Below are positions 44,447-58,432 of a DNA stretch of 64,000 nucleotides, piece by piece. The translations under genes were made by a program, and so were the position numbers. The stretch is from assembly GCA_022577435.1 (NCBI GenBank), contig JAKOON010000005.1, forward strand, positions 16,462,724 through 16,526,723, read 5' to 3'. Within the stretch, counting starts at the first letter, position 1; every line of letters begins with the position of its first letter. The notes under the pieces are model-generated. The model searched no databases. It saw nothing but the letters and a program-made list of their open reading frames with translations, and was not told where the DNA came from. This DNA comes from Embiotoca jacksoni (lineage: Eukaryota > Chordata > Actinopteri > Embiotocidae).

Positions 44447-47400
44447 GGCTTATGGTAAATGTGCAATATGTCGGTAGAATTCATTTTTAGACTACATTTA
44501 CCTCCCCCTTCCAAATTTGTAAGCACTATATGTAATCATATAATACTATAACATACATGTTACAAAGTAATGACATAATAGACTTAAGTATTTATTAATC
44601 CACAGTATTTGTCAACAATCATAACATCTTTTTTGAAAGCATTTTTGATCATGTTTCAACAGCATTTTATTATATCATATTATTATATACAATACATTAG
44701 ATAACTCGTCATGCACCAGCTTCCACTCATGTACACCTGCAGAAGGCGCTATAGCTGTTGGCAAATGTATTAATAAACACTGAAAACCTCTTCTACTACT
44801 ATAAAGCATGTTATAATTAATGTAAAAAAATAATATAATAAGAAAATAATGCTAATTACAATTTGCTCACTCGTAATACATGTAAAGCAAAGCATTGCAT
44901 AGAGGCATAGTACAATAAAGTATAGTATAGTATTTATACTGATATGCTATTATGAAGACTTAATATGGGACTTCAGTAAAATGTTACTGAAATAAAATAA
45001 AAATTCTAAAACAACCAGAACCACCTGGTTAGGATTTTTTTTTTCTCACTGGGTCACCAGACTCATTCAAATTCTGTGTAGGTCTACCTGAATCAGTGGG
45101 GAGCTGAAGGCATTTCAGAATGGAATTCATGCTGCTGATTTATTCCACATGGCTACCATAGCAACAGGCTCTGAACCAGTTCAGCTCCCCTCCTCATCAA
45201 AGCTCCCTCTTCCCTCTCTGACAAGTTTAACACTGTGACTCTGGTTCCTGGGCCCCTCGAGCCAACGGTCCATGTAGTCATTGATACTCTAATGTATGGC
45301 ACTGGATCTCCTAGTTAAGCATAAGGGTGGCTTTTATTCATCTGGGATTGAAGCTGGCATTTGCCTCCTGCATGGAGCCTCTGACCGCACACATACATTG
45401 GAGAAGCTTAGGGAACACATGCAAAAGAAGAGCTTGAATCTGAAACTGCACATATCGTACATACATTTCAAGGTTCAAGAGACCACTTTAATATAATGAA
45501 ATGCTATAAATCGTTCATTGATCTACAAGGAGATCAACAGGCCAAAGGCCACTGCTATAAACAGGCTTTTGAACAGTTTCTGTTACATTGTGTCAATGGT
45601 AGAGCTTATTCTCTTCCTCTGTGTTCACCCTGTCCCTTTTTTACTGCCGTCTTTGTTGTTCCCGCACGACACTATTTCCATCAGGAAGCAGTGCACCAGA
45701 ACACTTTATTACAAGTGAAAATGTCACAGAGGGAAGAAGGAGTGATGAAGCCGTGGAAAATGAACAAACAGAAAATGATCCTCTACAGCTAGTAACACTC
45801 TACATGTTGTCAGTGTGCAGTATACTGTATGTGTCTATGTGCACGTATTTTTGTAACTTTTGATTGGATTTGCTTTTATGGCTATTCCTGTGCAAATAAG
45901 GATGAAAGCCCATAAGAAATGAACAGATAGATCTCTCTTTCTCTCTCTGTCTCTCACACACACTGTTTAGATTAGTGTTATAAGTAAAATGCAAGGCTAA
46001 ATGCACCCCAAAAATGTCTTCATAAACCATATCTTTATAAATTGTTGTTTATATTCTGGATCCAGCTCCTCAGCTTCATTACAAATACTCTGCTGCACTG
46101 CTGTGCTTTTAACATTGACATAAAATTCACCTTTTTTGGTTTGCTCAAATATATGAGCATTTTATAATAATGTTTAGCATTTTGTTTACGTGCTCAGACA
46201 GAGTAAGGCTTCATTTTTGTCTCTCGATGTTCTCTGCACATATGTGTGACAACTGACGGTTAATCATCAAACACCACTCGCCACATCTATAAGTGACATG
46301 TAGAGAAAAGAGAAAGTGCTATCAGCCAAGGCACAGACAGTGGCTCATTCTGGGTATCTAGACAGAACAAAGGGGACGTCCTACACAAAGAGACAGAAAT
46401 AGTATTTACATTAAAACACTGTACACACACACAGTAGCGTGTCAACATGTATTGCGTGTTATCTCACCGACCCAGCTGTCACAAAGGTATAGTATTTTCC
46501 CTTAGCAGTCAGTACAATAAATAACCAGCACCAGGAGAGGTTGGACTGACCCCTGCAAAATATTATGCACTTGTCTGTTTACTCATCTGTTCTCTGTGAT
46601 CTTTGTTTCTGTCCCACATGGGGCTTACAAAAGCAAATGCGACACCCATACAAGATAATAAAAGTTCAATCCTTTCATTCAACATGATTCACTGGGAGGC
46701 ACGTGCGAGTGCCTCTCCAGGACTTTGTGCATCCGGCTATGTTTCCCAAAGCTCCCATAGCTCACAGGAAAACAGGGGTGAGAAAGATGGGAGGCGTGGA
46801 TCATCTGGCTTTTTCCTAATACTGCTGGCCAAGGGAAAGCAGAGAAGGCAGAATGAGTCAGTGAGAGAGAGAAAGTGTGAAGTGAATGAAGCTCTGAAAA
46901 AGAAAAGGAGAGAGGGAGAACAGAAGAGCGTCACACACCAGGGAGGCGTGTGATGAGAAGCTCTGTGCTCTCCTTACCTTGGGGGTTTGCCTCTTCTGGG
47001 AATCACAAACTTTGAATTATATTTTTGTCTAAACTTTCAACCTGAACTCAAAGTCTGCCAAGAGAAGTACCTGATTGAAAACAGCGATGCATTTTCAGCC
47101 ACATATAAATCAGCAATGTTGTTTAGCACAGCTGAAGAATAATTCGTTGTCATGTGTTTTTATCTTTGGAGCATATCCGTAGCAGAATGTCTAAATACAA
47201 ATGCATTACAGTACATTATGCTCACAGAGAGAAAAGCACATGTCATGAATGTGTGTGGATGTCTGTGACGCAGTCAGTGCTGTGTCATTAATCTGGATAT
47301 AATCACTACATTTGTGTCCCTGTGGGGGTTGCTCTCTCTCCCCTAATCCCTCTCTTTATCCCTGCATCTTTCTCATTACAGCACTCTAACCTTTGCACCC

Positions 47401-50400
47401 TGGCAGCCCCAGCAGCTGGCCAAGCCTGTTAAACAACAAACAGCACACACTGTCAAGCAACACATACCGCATTGGTTCTACATGCAGGGGAAATCAGAGA
47501 ATCAGGGGGTCTAGAATTATACACAAAAGCACACTTAATACTGAGGTTTCAACCGAGGATCACTTACAAAAGCTTGAGTATATACTGTAGCTCTACTCTC
47601 AAGCATGCAGTCAGCAAGAATTCTTCTCTGCTTACAGCTGGAGATCCCCAAAGATTTTTATAGTTGAAAAAACGAATGTATTCGAGACGTTGTATTTGAG
47701 TCAGTAAGAATATAGTGCAGGCAACCAGCTTATCTGTCTGTTCCACTGGAGTGAGTTGTGTGTTAACTGAGCTGCTCTATTCATCTAATCAATATGACCA
47801 CATCAGATAGTTTCTCACACTCTCTTTGTCTGTCTTTATGTATGTGCAAGAATAAGCTAGACTGTTCCTAATGTTTTCATACGTTTATACTAGCACTTTA
47901 TCAAATTAAATTAACATAAATGTAAAAGCAGTAATAAGAAAACTGAAGATGTTTGGACTTGCTTATATACTGTGTATTACTGTCTGTCTTCAGTAAAGCA
48001 AATTCTTTATAAAAATAAACTGAGAATATCCAAACTCAAACTAGAATACACAGTAAGAAGTGCATTAAAACATATTTATCTGCTTTAATAATATAAACTC
48101 TGAGTTCTATTTTCAAATGACAAATAGCTTAGTCATAGGAAATCACACCACCTCTTATGTTTTAATGAAGATGAAACATATAGTCGTCTCCCACAGCAGA
48201 GAGGTGGCAAGAGATAAGGTAGACAAAGCAGAAGAAAATATTCAACCTAATGCTGACTCAGCCATAAGCGCCAGACTAAAAACTGAGACACTGATTTAGG
48301 CTGTGCGGCACAGACAGATGCTGCAACTGCAGACAAAATTCCATCCACAGAAAAGTAAGGATTTATATGAGTGAACTAATTAAAAGTCTTAAGCAGATTG
48401 TTCACCCTTTATGACATTTTCGGAGACATTCTTCAAAGCGTCGTGTAGCACGCTAAGACTTTGTAAGTGAATGAATTAGATTTGTCTCAAATGTAATACA
48501 TCACTGATTAACTCTCAGCTTTATTTTTGCCAGCTTGCACTTGCTGCCATATAGACCCAAAGTAAAGACAAATGCAAATTTGCCCCAACAGTTTATAAAA
48601 ATACTTAATCAACTATACACATTTATATATAATGTCCTCGCGAGCTGGTTATTCTTTTATGTATTAAAGTGTATTGGAAATGTGCTTGAGTCAATTTCTC
48701 CAACTGTCCTTCAACCAAAGCAGTAGCACCAGTCTGGTCTGACATACAGTATGTCAGTTATGAAAGTCATTCCACCACACTACCTTTGCAGTGGTAAGGT
48801 TACGCAGCTACTTTATTCTCACCCAAGTAGAGATACTGCAATCAGCACTGACATGGCAAACTGGTAAATGGTAATGCTGTCAGTAAACAAGACAGAAGCA
48901 TGGTAAATGCATACATTGCATTAACACTGACTTTATGAGAATAACAAGTATTATAATAGTATACACCTGTACTCTTTGAGAGACTTATTGATTAATCTTC
49001 AAGCTTGAAGTTTTCCAATCACATTTGTGAGCATTGGGTATAAATTATTGTAGCTGTTGGCATTAAATATGCATGAAATGTCTTTAAAGCATACATGAAT
49101 AGTGCTTTAAAACGGCATGAGCACTGCACATGTTGTACAAGCTGCTGACTGTGAATTTTTTGTAATTTTGTTTTACTTAATTTACACTTACACTTGAAGG
49201 AGGGCTTTGTAAAACTGAAAAATGATTCTGAAAATGGACTGTTCAAACATTTTATGGGGCACTTTTTTTTTGTCAGTGAATACCTCAGGCAACGATAACA
49301 CACCAATGTGTGTGCATTATAGCAGCAGGCAGCTGGGAGCCTGTGGTTGCTGGTGAATATTTGATGAGAGAATGGATCCTCTCCCTGGGCAGGTTGAGTA
49401 CAGTGTGCATACTCAATCGCACACACAAACACTCACAGACACACACTCATGTGCACACACATACACCAGGTGGTACAGTTTCTCTGCTGTTCAACAGTCT
49501 GACGCCCAAGCAGGTGCTAGTGAAGGTGATATTAGAGTGTACTGCAGAACTCCCTGATGAAAAGCACACCAGAAAGTGATGCCTTTTAATCTCCATGGTC
49601 TCCATCTTTGAAATCATCGGGGCACACACTCATGCACACATGCAAGGTCATCTTCTCTTTTTCACTGGTAGCTTTCAAGTGGCAGGAGAGGAATACTAAG
49701 AGAGCCAACAACAAAGACACCTGCAAACTTAGCAATTACAAGTACACTTTAAGTTCATTCATATTCAACTTTTCCACAATTGGTAGCGTTTCACACTAAA
49801 AGGACAATACCAGTCATTTCTGTTTTATACCTTTTATTAAAATCCCTTTGAGAGGCTCGTTTGGATTTATTTTCTAAGTGGAACTGCAGTGCAGACTTTT
49901 TAAATTATTGTACACTCATAACTGCATCATTATAGTTTAGCATAGAAAAACATCTTCAACACGAAAACAATCAGACATGATGTTCATTTTGAAACATGCT
50001 GTTTTTATATCGTGCTGAAATGAATTTAAATCAGTCTCAAGGTGATTCCACAATTCGAAAATCAAAAATAGAATAGTGTACATAAGTAAAGAATACATTG
50101 AAAATGGTTAAAAGTAAAGTACATGTGATTTGTAAATGCTAATATTTGAAAGGTTCTCTCCTGTAAGCCTTTAGTAACAATACTATTGGATTTAGTTTGG
50201 ATGTCTTTTAAAGGAAAATATACATTATGGTTATAGTGCCTGCATTTAAATTAAACAAAGGTTAACTCGGCACACTGGGAAGGCAGGAGTCATCAGTCTA
50301 AAACCCCATCTTCGTTTACACCTCTTCAATTATATACAGCCTGCTGTCTAGACCTTATCACAGAACCTCTACAAACATTCTGATGTTCATGAACCAGCAG

Positions 50401-51910
50401 CGTTTGGTCTGTTCTCTGGTGATGTGAACGCATTTTACATGTCTCACTTTTATTGTCAAATGGTCAACATTTTTATTTCAGAGGCTCGTCTACTTTGCAG
50501 TTATAAAGGAGGGGGTTTGCAAAAACCACAATGCAGATATGTAGACTTTCCTTTGCCTTTTAATTTTAGAGATACTAATGACAACACAATGTCTGAAGCA
50601 AGGACAGCAAGAACTTCTTATTAAAGGCATTTGCCAGTTCTAATAAGGGCTAACATTAGCATTAAAGCAGATGCAGTTCTGTTGTGTCTAACTTTAGTTC
50701 CTAGAACAAGCATAACTGAGACAGCTCCTCTGTTCTGGTCCTGTCTTCACATCTGTCAGTGACTTATTTCTCTTATCTTAATGATATTTATCAATTCAAT
50801 ATCCATATTTCCAATCAGATTAGATGGATTTTTACCCCACACACACTCTCATTTTGATGCTCTCTCATCCGTTTCACCTTTGCCAGTCTGACTGATCAGC
50901 AATGATTTCCTGTTCACTGATTTGGAGGATTTGGAGGCGTGAACTGTGTTATCTTCAGAATTCTCCCGTAACATTGCAGCAAAGGGAGGGGCTGGTGGGA
51001 AAAGGGAGATAAGAACAGAGGGAGCGGTGATAAGGCTGCACTGATGTCTTGTCGACGCTGTTTCTTTAAGAGTATTTTTAGTATGGGAGATAGCAGTGGT
51101 CACTCATCAGGAAAAAGAACTGGGTGGCTTTAGAGACATGTGCAGCAGTCTAACATGCTGAGTGAGGAAGGAAGAAAGCACAAACCACTCTCCCAAGTGA
51201 GACAGAGCACACTGCCAATGCTTGGTAACTCTACCTGCGTATCATGCACATTTGAACACAGTCGAGTTATCAGTCGGTCAGGTACATTGTTGGAACGTTT
51301 GTAATGTGTGACACGGTACTGGCTTGAATCCATCTGCGAATAATCAAGTGTTCAAGAGAAAAAAGAACCCATGACAAATGATGTGTAATGTCATTTTTCT
51401 TGCCCACATTCTGAGCCAGGCAATATATCCTGCCGATTAATATGATACTAATGATAATGGGTCACATGAGATCCCATTACTCAAATTATACAGCATCTTA
51501 AATGCCACACCGCAAAACTAATTACTCTACGGTTGGTTTTCTGTAAGTCATTTTTATGCATTCCTCTTCTGTTTTGGTAACATCAAGAGAGGTCCATATT
51601 TTCCCCTCCTCGGGGCAGATATGTAAATTTAATGACGCTGGCAAAGTGTGTGTGATCAAGTTACTGTATAGATTACATTGTGACCCTGCCAAATACTCAG
51701 GCACAGAGACCTAGAGACCTAGAGAGGACAGCAATACACCTCCATGCAGGTTACCACTCCACATTGTTCCGGCACCGCTCCAGAGAAAAACATGCCGGGG
51801 AAAAACTGCTTTGGCTTCCTCAAGGGTCAACGTCAGAGGTGTGTCTTTTTGCAAACTAGCTCCTGAACCACAATATTTGACAAGACAGGCAACTGTGAGT
51901 GACTGTTTGG

Positions 51911-51911
51911 C

Positions 51912-51944
<33 letters not shown>
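51911..51944. repeat. (TTG)n trinucleotide run
   Basis: About eleven units, intergenic. The poly-Thr open frame on the other strand is a product of it. Confidence 0.95.
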
Positions 51945-54856
51945 GTAAATTGCAGTCTCATCCACGAGAATTACAGCTGAGGGAGCCAGAAACTGCTAGG
52001 CAGCATTATACAGTGTGTCAGCTTAATTAAAATGAGAGAGAGATAAGTACTGCTTCTCAGCTCTGTTTGTTTGAGTTTGTTTGTGAATGAGAGTGCCACA
52101 TAGAGAAACAGGGAGAGAAAGAGAGAGAGATGGGTGTGTGGGTGCTGGGATCAAGCTCAACTGTGGAGAGAATATAAATTTCGAATAAATGTGATGTCTT
52201 TCTAGTTTTGTATACGAGTGAGCAGAAAGAAATGTTTTAAAAAAAAATGGAAATTGGGTGTAAGAAAAATAATAGTTTGCTTTATTTAACTTTTGCTTTG
52301 TTCCAGGGCAGCAGGTGGTTTGATGTTTTGCAACTGCTGTCTCCTTAGCAAGCTGTTTGTTTTGGTTCAAACCGGTTTGGGTTACCTCATGGCCAAAAGA
52401 CTTTCAGGTTAGCTGCACTGCAGACTCAACTACTGAAAGGCCTGTCGGTGTGAATGTATGTATGTTCCCTGCTAGGATAGCGACCAGTCTAACCTCCATC
52501 TCTCTCTATGGGAATCAAGCCCCAAAAGCTTGATCGGGATAGCTTTCGCTGCAGATCAACTTTCAGTGCGAGCTGCATGGTATGAACTCATTTAAACGTA
52601 AACCAGAGCCACTCAAGTAAATTTATAGACAATCCTTAAGGCCTGTCATTTAACTATATTTGCATTAATCATTAAATTAATTAATTATATCAAATGTTAG
52701 TCCTACTTTTGCTTGATATTGATACTCAATGCACGACTTCATACAACTAAAAAAAAAATCATGCGACTTGAAGGGCTGAATGTGGAACTACAAGCTCCCA
52801 ATAAAATAATTTAGTATTTGTGCCTCCATCAGGACAGAGAAAGAAGCTGAATGACTGATCTAATTCATCTTTTGAAATTCCTGTCATTTTTTTTTCTGTC
52901 TGTGTTTTGCTTGAATGGAATCAAAAAAAGGTCTTTGGAAGGAATTTCAACTCAGTCCCTCATGTGAATTTAATCTACACACGTGTTGAAGCCCAACAAA
53001 AGAACCCAGAGGCAAAACATGTTTTAAGATGCAAACTTTTCACACTGTTTCCCATGAGCAGTTTGAAATCGTTTCATTCTTCAATTCACACGAGAGCTTT
53101 TGGGTCTGGTTTTATACCAACGACTGATGTATTTTAAGTCTGTGATGCTTCAGCTGAGTGATTGCAGAATTTAAGTCTAGTCTGCTATTATCAGCAAGTA
53201 TGTGGGAACAAAAAAGGATGGTGATAGTGGAGATTGTAGTTATTATATTTAAACTGACAAGCAGAGAGATCAAAATGGTACCACATCTGGTGATTGCCCA
53301 CTGTCTTTAAGTCTTACATAATGTTGTTGACTGACAAACACAACTCGCTTGTGGAGTTTAACAACAGAAAAATATTGATGATAAACTCACAGATTTTTAG
53401 AGACTTTGTTTGCTGTCATGTGCTTTACAAAATCAAGCCAAACAATCACAGTAATGCAGTCCTTGGACTGGACAACACATATTGTTTCCAATACCTCCCA
53501 TCAGAACTTAGTGAGGCAGTAAGGAGAGCAGTCTGCACTGACACAAGTTCCTTTCTGATCGTCAACAAAAACAGGAAGAGGATCACCACTTATTACGCAC
53601 ACCAAAAAGATATTTTGTGTACCAGATGGTGAGGATGAAGTAGATATAAGCAGTCAGAGATTACTTAATGGATTTCCGGCCCATGTACGGGCTCACAGCA
53701 AAGTTATAGCCTATATCCACAGATGGATATTGTGCTGATGAATGTTTCCTGTGTGTGTGTGTGTGTGCGTGTGCGTGTGTGTCTGCACTGAAGCCAAATC
53801 TGGCGCTTTCCAAAGAGAGATCATGTCGATTCTGCTGCTCACACATCATCACATGACGTAACTCTTCCACACGCCCACACAACACTTGCTCTCCATCCTT
53901 CCCACACATCTCACTCATGCTTACTGAATAGGAACATATCTACTGTATGGTGTGTGTAAATTTTCATGTGAATGCAGGGACATGTTGCTATTCAAAAATT
54001 ACCGAGAAATCCTCTCCTCTGGTGACAAGTCTGGTGAATTTCCTTTTTTGGTTTTTTATTCTGGGATGAGGATGAGAATTTTTTTTTTTCCCAAGTTGTG
54101 GTGCATCCTCCTCTTGCTAAAGTTTGCGAAGCCAACTGTAAGAAAATTATATGTTTTAATACCCCAAATACATACATAGATAGATACATGCCATGATGTT
54201 TTGAATATATTTTTTTAATTCTACAGAGCTGTCTAAGGATGCTAGTACCTTTCATGAATCATGGTATACTTCTCACCCGAAGTGTAAGGACGAAAAAACA
54301 AAACAAGCTATCACTCTGACAGCAGCACAGGATAAGATTCCCCACATTGTCTCTTCACATCACATCTGCTCTGTAAAGTAAACTCTTGCGGGAGAAATGT
54401 CAGAAAAAGAAGTAAGTGGAGTGAGGTTACAAAGAGTGAAGAGATGCTCTGTGCCTGTGGGTGTTCACTTCCTATCTCCGAGTATTCTATAAAATGAAAT
54501 GCAACTGATTTAATTCAGGTCCATAAGGAAACTGCTAGTTGTATAGGTGTATACATGGTGGAAGAACTGTTGAAGGCATCTGGTCCAAAACAAACAAACT
54601 GATAAAGTATCTCACCTGCAGACAGTGTATGGGGCCCACACATCTTGCTTATAAATTAATATGAATTGACTTTAATATATATTGACGGATGTTCCAACTG
54701 GAGGCCATGTCGGTTATATCTTGCATATTAATGAGAAGCAGGTCTGGAAGAAATTCTATACAGATGGAGCAATTATGTTTGCTAAATTGACAAAGAGAGA
54801 GAAATATGAACAGGCAATTTTGAGATCATTTTGAGATGTATTGATTTCTGCTTAAA

Positions 54857-54881
54857 TTTTTTTTTTTTTTTTTTTTTTTTT
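54857..54881. repeat. poly-T run
   Basis: 25 T, intergenic. Confidence 0.95.
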
Positions 54882-55539
54882 CCATGTGCTAGTACTCAGA
54901 CAGGGCTGTACGCTGGATGATGTTAAAGATATGTAAGATGGAGAAAGATGATCTATCAGTGTGCCGATGTGATTTCTAGTTTCAGATAGACAAATGTCTT
55001 TATAAAGACAAGGGGGATACATCGCCAGCGATCTTTCTCTGTGGTGTCCTGGCATACCACTGTACACACACACACACATGTGAATACATATGAATATCTA
55101 AACAGAAAACGACATTAAAACACAGGACATTCGTGTCTGCAATCAATACTCAGATGAAATATGCGTCTGGAGCTCTACAATATGTTAATTATATCTACTC
55201 TACATTATAAAACACAGAAGAAGCAAGTGAACATTATAATAGACTATTATTTGCATATATAAATAATCACGCAGGATCCAAAGTGGCTTGAGTATCCGCT
55301 ACCTGATGTTGTTCTCATGGCTCAGCACACTCCGGAGCTAAAATCATATTATGCCTCCATATTTCTCATGATCACCACAGTGACATTTCAAATATGTCAA
55401 TGGCCACTGAGAAAATATACAGCATATCACGCATGAGGGCAAGTCGACTAGTCTTCGCCGCTGATCACACGTGACTCCGGGGGAAATAAATCGCTTGTCC
55501 CCTTTAATTTCAATTTCCGTGCGTGATATATATTGTGAT

Positions 55540-56100
55540 CACCTGTCAGATGCGGCGCCTGCGCACCAGGGTGGGAGGCGGAGTGGATGCTGATCGCTCT
55601 CTATCTGCTGCCCTGTGCCCTCCATCCCTCGGCGATCAGACAGACACGGACGGGGGATATCCGAGGAGGTTTGGGGAGGATGGGGAGACAGATCAGCTGT
55701 TGATGAAGGTACAGTTTCCGTCGGTTTCACCGGAATATCGCGCTTCAGTGTTTGACATTGTGACCGTGGAGGGTGAAGGATGCTCGGCTGCAGGATGGGA
55801 GGAGATGAGCGGGGGGACACGGAGCGGATAATAGATGGTATTTCGGGAAATGACAACGATGACGGGGCTTTTGCTGGGTTTCTTCACTGTTGTAGGCTGG
55901 TTTAAAATAATTTAGAATAGTACAAAATATATATTCCAAAAATCTGAACAGGCGCCAGGTCAAGGGCACTCAAATAGGTGATAATGTGTGTTTGTATTTC
56001 CTCGCGCAACAGTGGGCTCGGAGCTGTCATCACCTCGTACCCTCTGCGGACTAACATGTTGACCGGTTTGGAGTGGTCGGCCGTTATGCATGCTGCTTTT
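55540..56100 (+). promoter_or_regulatory. GC-rich, CpG-bearing patch; candidate pclo promoter
   Basis: In an otherwise AT-rich region this stretch has many CG dinucleotides and motifs such as GCGCCTGCGCACC and GGGAGGCGGAG (NRF1- and Sp1-like). It lies about 1.2-1.7 kb before the first pclo exon seen. The link to pclo is by position only. Confidence 0.3.
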
Positions 56101-56265
56101 TTCGTCACGATGAAACGCATCAGATCCACCGCCTACATATGAGTGAAGCAATGCTGCTCGTGGGCAGTGCGTAGTGAACGTGAGGTCCAGCTGTAATCGC
56201 CCGTTTAGACAGATAATTACTCATCACAGACGTGGGTTCCCCTTGATGTGGCTTTTTTTAAATTT

Positions 56266-56267
<2 letters not shown>

Positions 56268-56297
<30 letters not shown>
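56268..56297. repeat. poly-T run
   Basis: 30 T, between the GC-rich patch and pclo exon A. Confidence 0.95.
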
Positions 56298-56302
<5 letters not shown>

Positions 56303-57270
56303 AAGTATAAGTATTTACTTCTCATGCATTATTTGACGGGCCCCTACCCGGATGTGCCTGCAGCTTCTCCAGAGAGAGCGCTAGATTTCCTGTGTTTACT
56401 CGTCCTGCTGCTGTAAAACATGTCCGGCATTAGATTCCTGACTCCTCGACAAGAGGTGCCATTTGAGTGATGAAAAGTCAAATTCTTTCATGGGGAAGAA
56501 AAATAGTGCTCTGGACCTGTGAGTCCACCTTGAATGGTTATTTGAGTCGGGTTTGTAGTAACCCCTATTTGGAGTGGTACCCACCTCCTGTGTTGCACAT
56601 TGTTCTACGTTGTTATTGTATTGCTGGCTGAAAGGGATCTCTGAGATTTGTATATCCTGTGATCAACAGAGCTGACCCTGTCCATGGTCCTGAAAGCAAC
56701 AGCGCATGGTGGAGTAAATCAAAGTGAAGTTGCTACATTAATGGCTTCCTCTGAATAGAGGCAACGATTGGTATGCAAATGATAATCGTTTCAGTCTGGA
56801 TGGAAGTACATTTTATTTACCAAGTACTGGTGTGTCAAATAGCGACGCAGCTTCTTCACATTTACAGTGTATTCAAATGTAAATGTGTCTATTGTAAAAT
56901 GTGCCGTTCATGGATTAAGATAAAGATGCACCTCTCTAAACGGGAGAGTTAACCACATATTATGTAACACACTGATGGTATTCTCAGATGAGTTATTAGA
57001 GACAACTTCAATATGATAGAGGTTTAAAATCCCACCTTAGATAATCAATGGATGTGTGATATAGAATTTTCCCCCTACATCCCTCTTTCCTGTATGCTTT
57101 TTAATTCAGTAAGCAGTTTTCTGTTGTTGTTTATCAAGCAGTATATTAGCTCAGACAGCTTGTATGTGGATGTGATTTACAAATGTTCACGCTCTCTTTC
57201 ATCATCCCTCTCTCTCGTCTTGTTCCCTGTCATCTCACACTTTCTCTCTCTCTGTTTGTCATCTATTTAG

Positions 57271-58432
57271 GAAGTCTGATGTAGATGCTGAGCCAGACGA
57301 GAGCCCAGGGAGCAGCAGCACCAGCAGCAGCAGTAGCAACAGCAGTGGGGCTGTAGATGCCCTCGCCACAGGTCCAGCCCCAGCCCCTCCTCAGGCCTCT
57401 GCGGGAGAGCCTGGACAAAGAGGAGACAGCTCCTGCTCTGACTCTGACAGTCCGGTAGATTACATCTCCAGCGAGGAGGAGGGCGAGGAGGAGGAGGACG
57501 AGGAAGAGGAGGAAGAAGACCCAACCATGTTCTCCTCCAAATTCCTTAGTGGGGCCAACCCCCTGAATGCTGTGTCCTCTGCTGTAAATAAGTTTGGTTT
57601 ATTTGGAGATGATGGGGAAGGGGGTAAAAAACCACCTCCCCAGCAGGGGGTGAAGCCATCTGGAGAACAGCAGCCAGGAACAGGCCCGGGTAAAGCCCCT
57701 CAACAGCAGCAGGGCCCCCCAAAATCAGGCCAGGGCCCCCCTATGCAAAAGACCCAGCCTCCACCTAAGCAAGGATCACCGCAACTGCAGGGGAATGGAC
57801 AGACTGGACTGTCAAACAAGCCTGCTGGGCAACAACCTACTCCGAAGACAGGGACACAGCCTGAAGTTCAGTCTAAAGGGGAGCCCACAAAAAAACAACC
57901 TAAGGGCCCATCGCAGCAAAGTTCACCCAAGCCTGGAGCTCAACAACCAATTCTGACAAAGAGTGGAGCACAGCCAGAATCTCCAAAGGCATCATCACAA
58001 CAACAGGTTACACCTAAGACAAGGATGCAACAACAAGGCCCTGCTAAGACTGTGGTACAAGGGTCAATAAAGGTTGGGCCTCAGTCGGGCCAGCAACAGC
58101 AGGGGTCACCAAAAGTTGGACAGCAACAACAAGACACATCTAAATTGGGACAACAGCAGAAAGGCATCAGGACTCCACCCCAGCAGCAGCCCTCTGATAA
58201 GCAAAGGCCTCAACAACAAGCCGTGAAGGGACCTGGTGTATCTGGCCAGATGCCGCCAGGGTCTTCATCACTGGGAGCTACGAAAGCTAGATCTCAGTCA
58301 AAGTCTCTTTGCCCAGTGTGTAACACAACAGAACTTAATGTGCATACCAAGGAACCACCGAACCATAAAACCTGTACACAGTGTAAAACTGAAGTGTGCA
58401 GCTTGTGTGGCTTCAGCCCTCCAGACTCTGAT
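57271..58432 (+). CDS. pclo: pclo exon A (acidic run, Q/P-rich region, zinc finger 1 first half)
   Basis: Acceptor ATCTATTTAG after a CT-rich tract; donor GTAAGT. The frame opens at 57272 and reads a Ser-rich run, then an acidic Glu/Asp run (about 57467-57523), then FSSKFLSGANPLNAVSSAVN and a long Gln/Pro/Lys-rich stretch with QQQ clusters. It ends in six zinc-ligand cysteines (CPVC, CTQC, CSLC). The first in-frame ATG is 57527 in context AACCATG, but homologous sequence upstream of it suggests that the true start lies in an earlier exon. Confidence 0.88.

Larger units (their letters stand above)
44301..57270. other. intergenic region between sema3e and the first visible pclo exon
   Basis: About 13 kb without a recognisable gene. 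It contains CA, TTG and poly-T runs and a GC-rich patch near 55.5-56.1 kb. Open frames at 45496-45792, 53294-53632 and 55523-55831 show no family signature. Upstream pclo exons, if any lie here, were not recognised. Confidence 0.55.

Noticed and set aside
45496..45792. 98-residue open frame
   Set aside because: No signature; overlapping frames of equal length suggest chance.
48739..48757. 19-base perfect palindrome CTGACATAC-A-GTATGTCAG
   Set aside because: Short and isolated; expected by chance or as a repeat fragment.
53294..53632. 112-residue open frame
   Set aside because: No recognised motif, no neighbouring exons or splice sites in frame, AT-rich intergenic setting.
55523..55831. 102-residue open frame in the GC-rich patch, considered as pclo exon 1
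   Set aside because: No Piccolo/Bassoon N-terminal signature. The plausible donors at 55708 and 55837 leave the wrong phase for the exon starting at 57271, or the needed frame is stopped.
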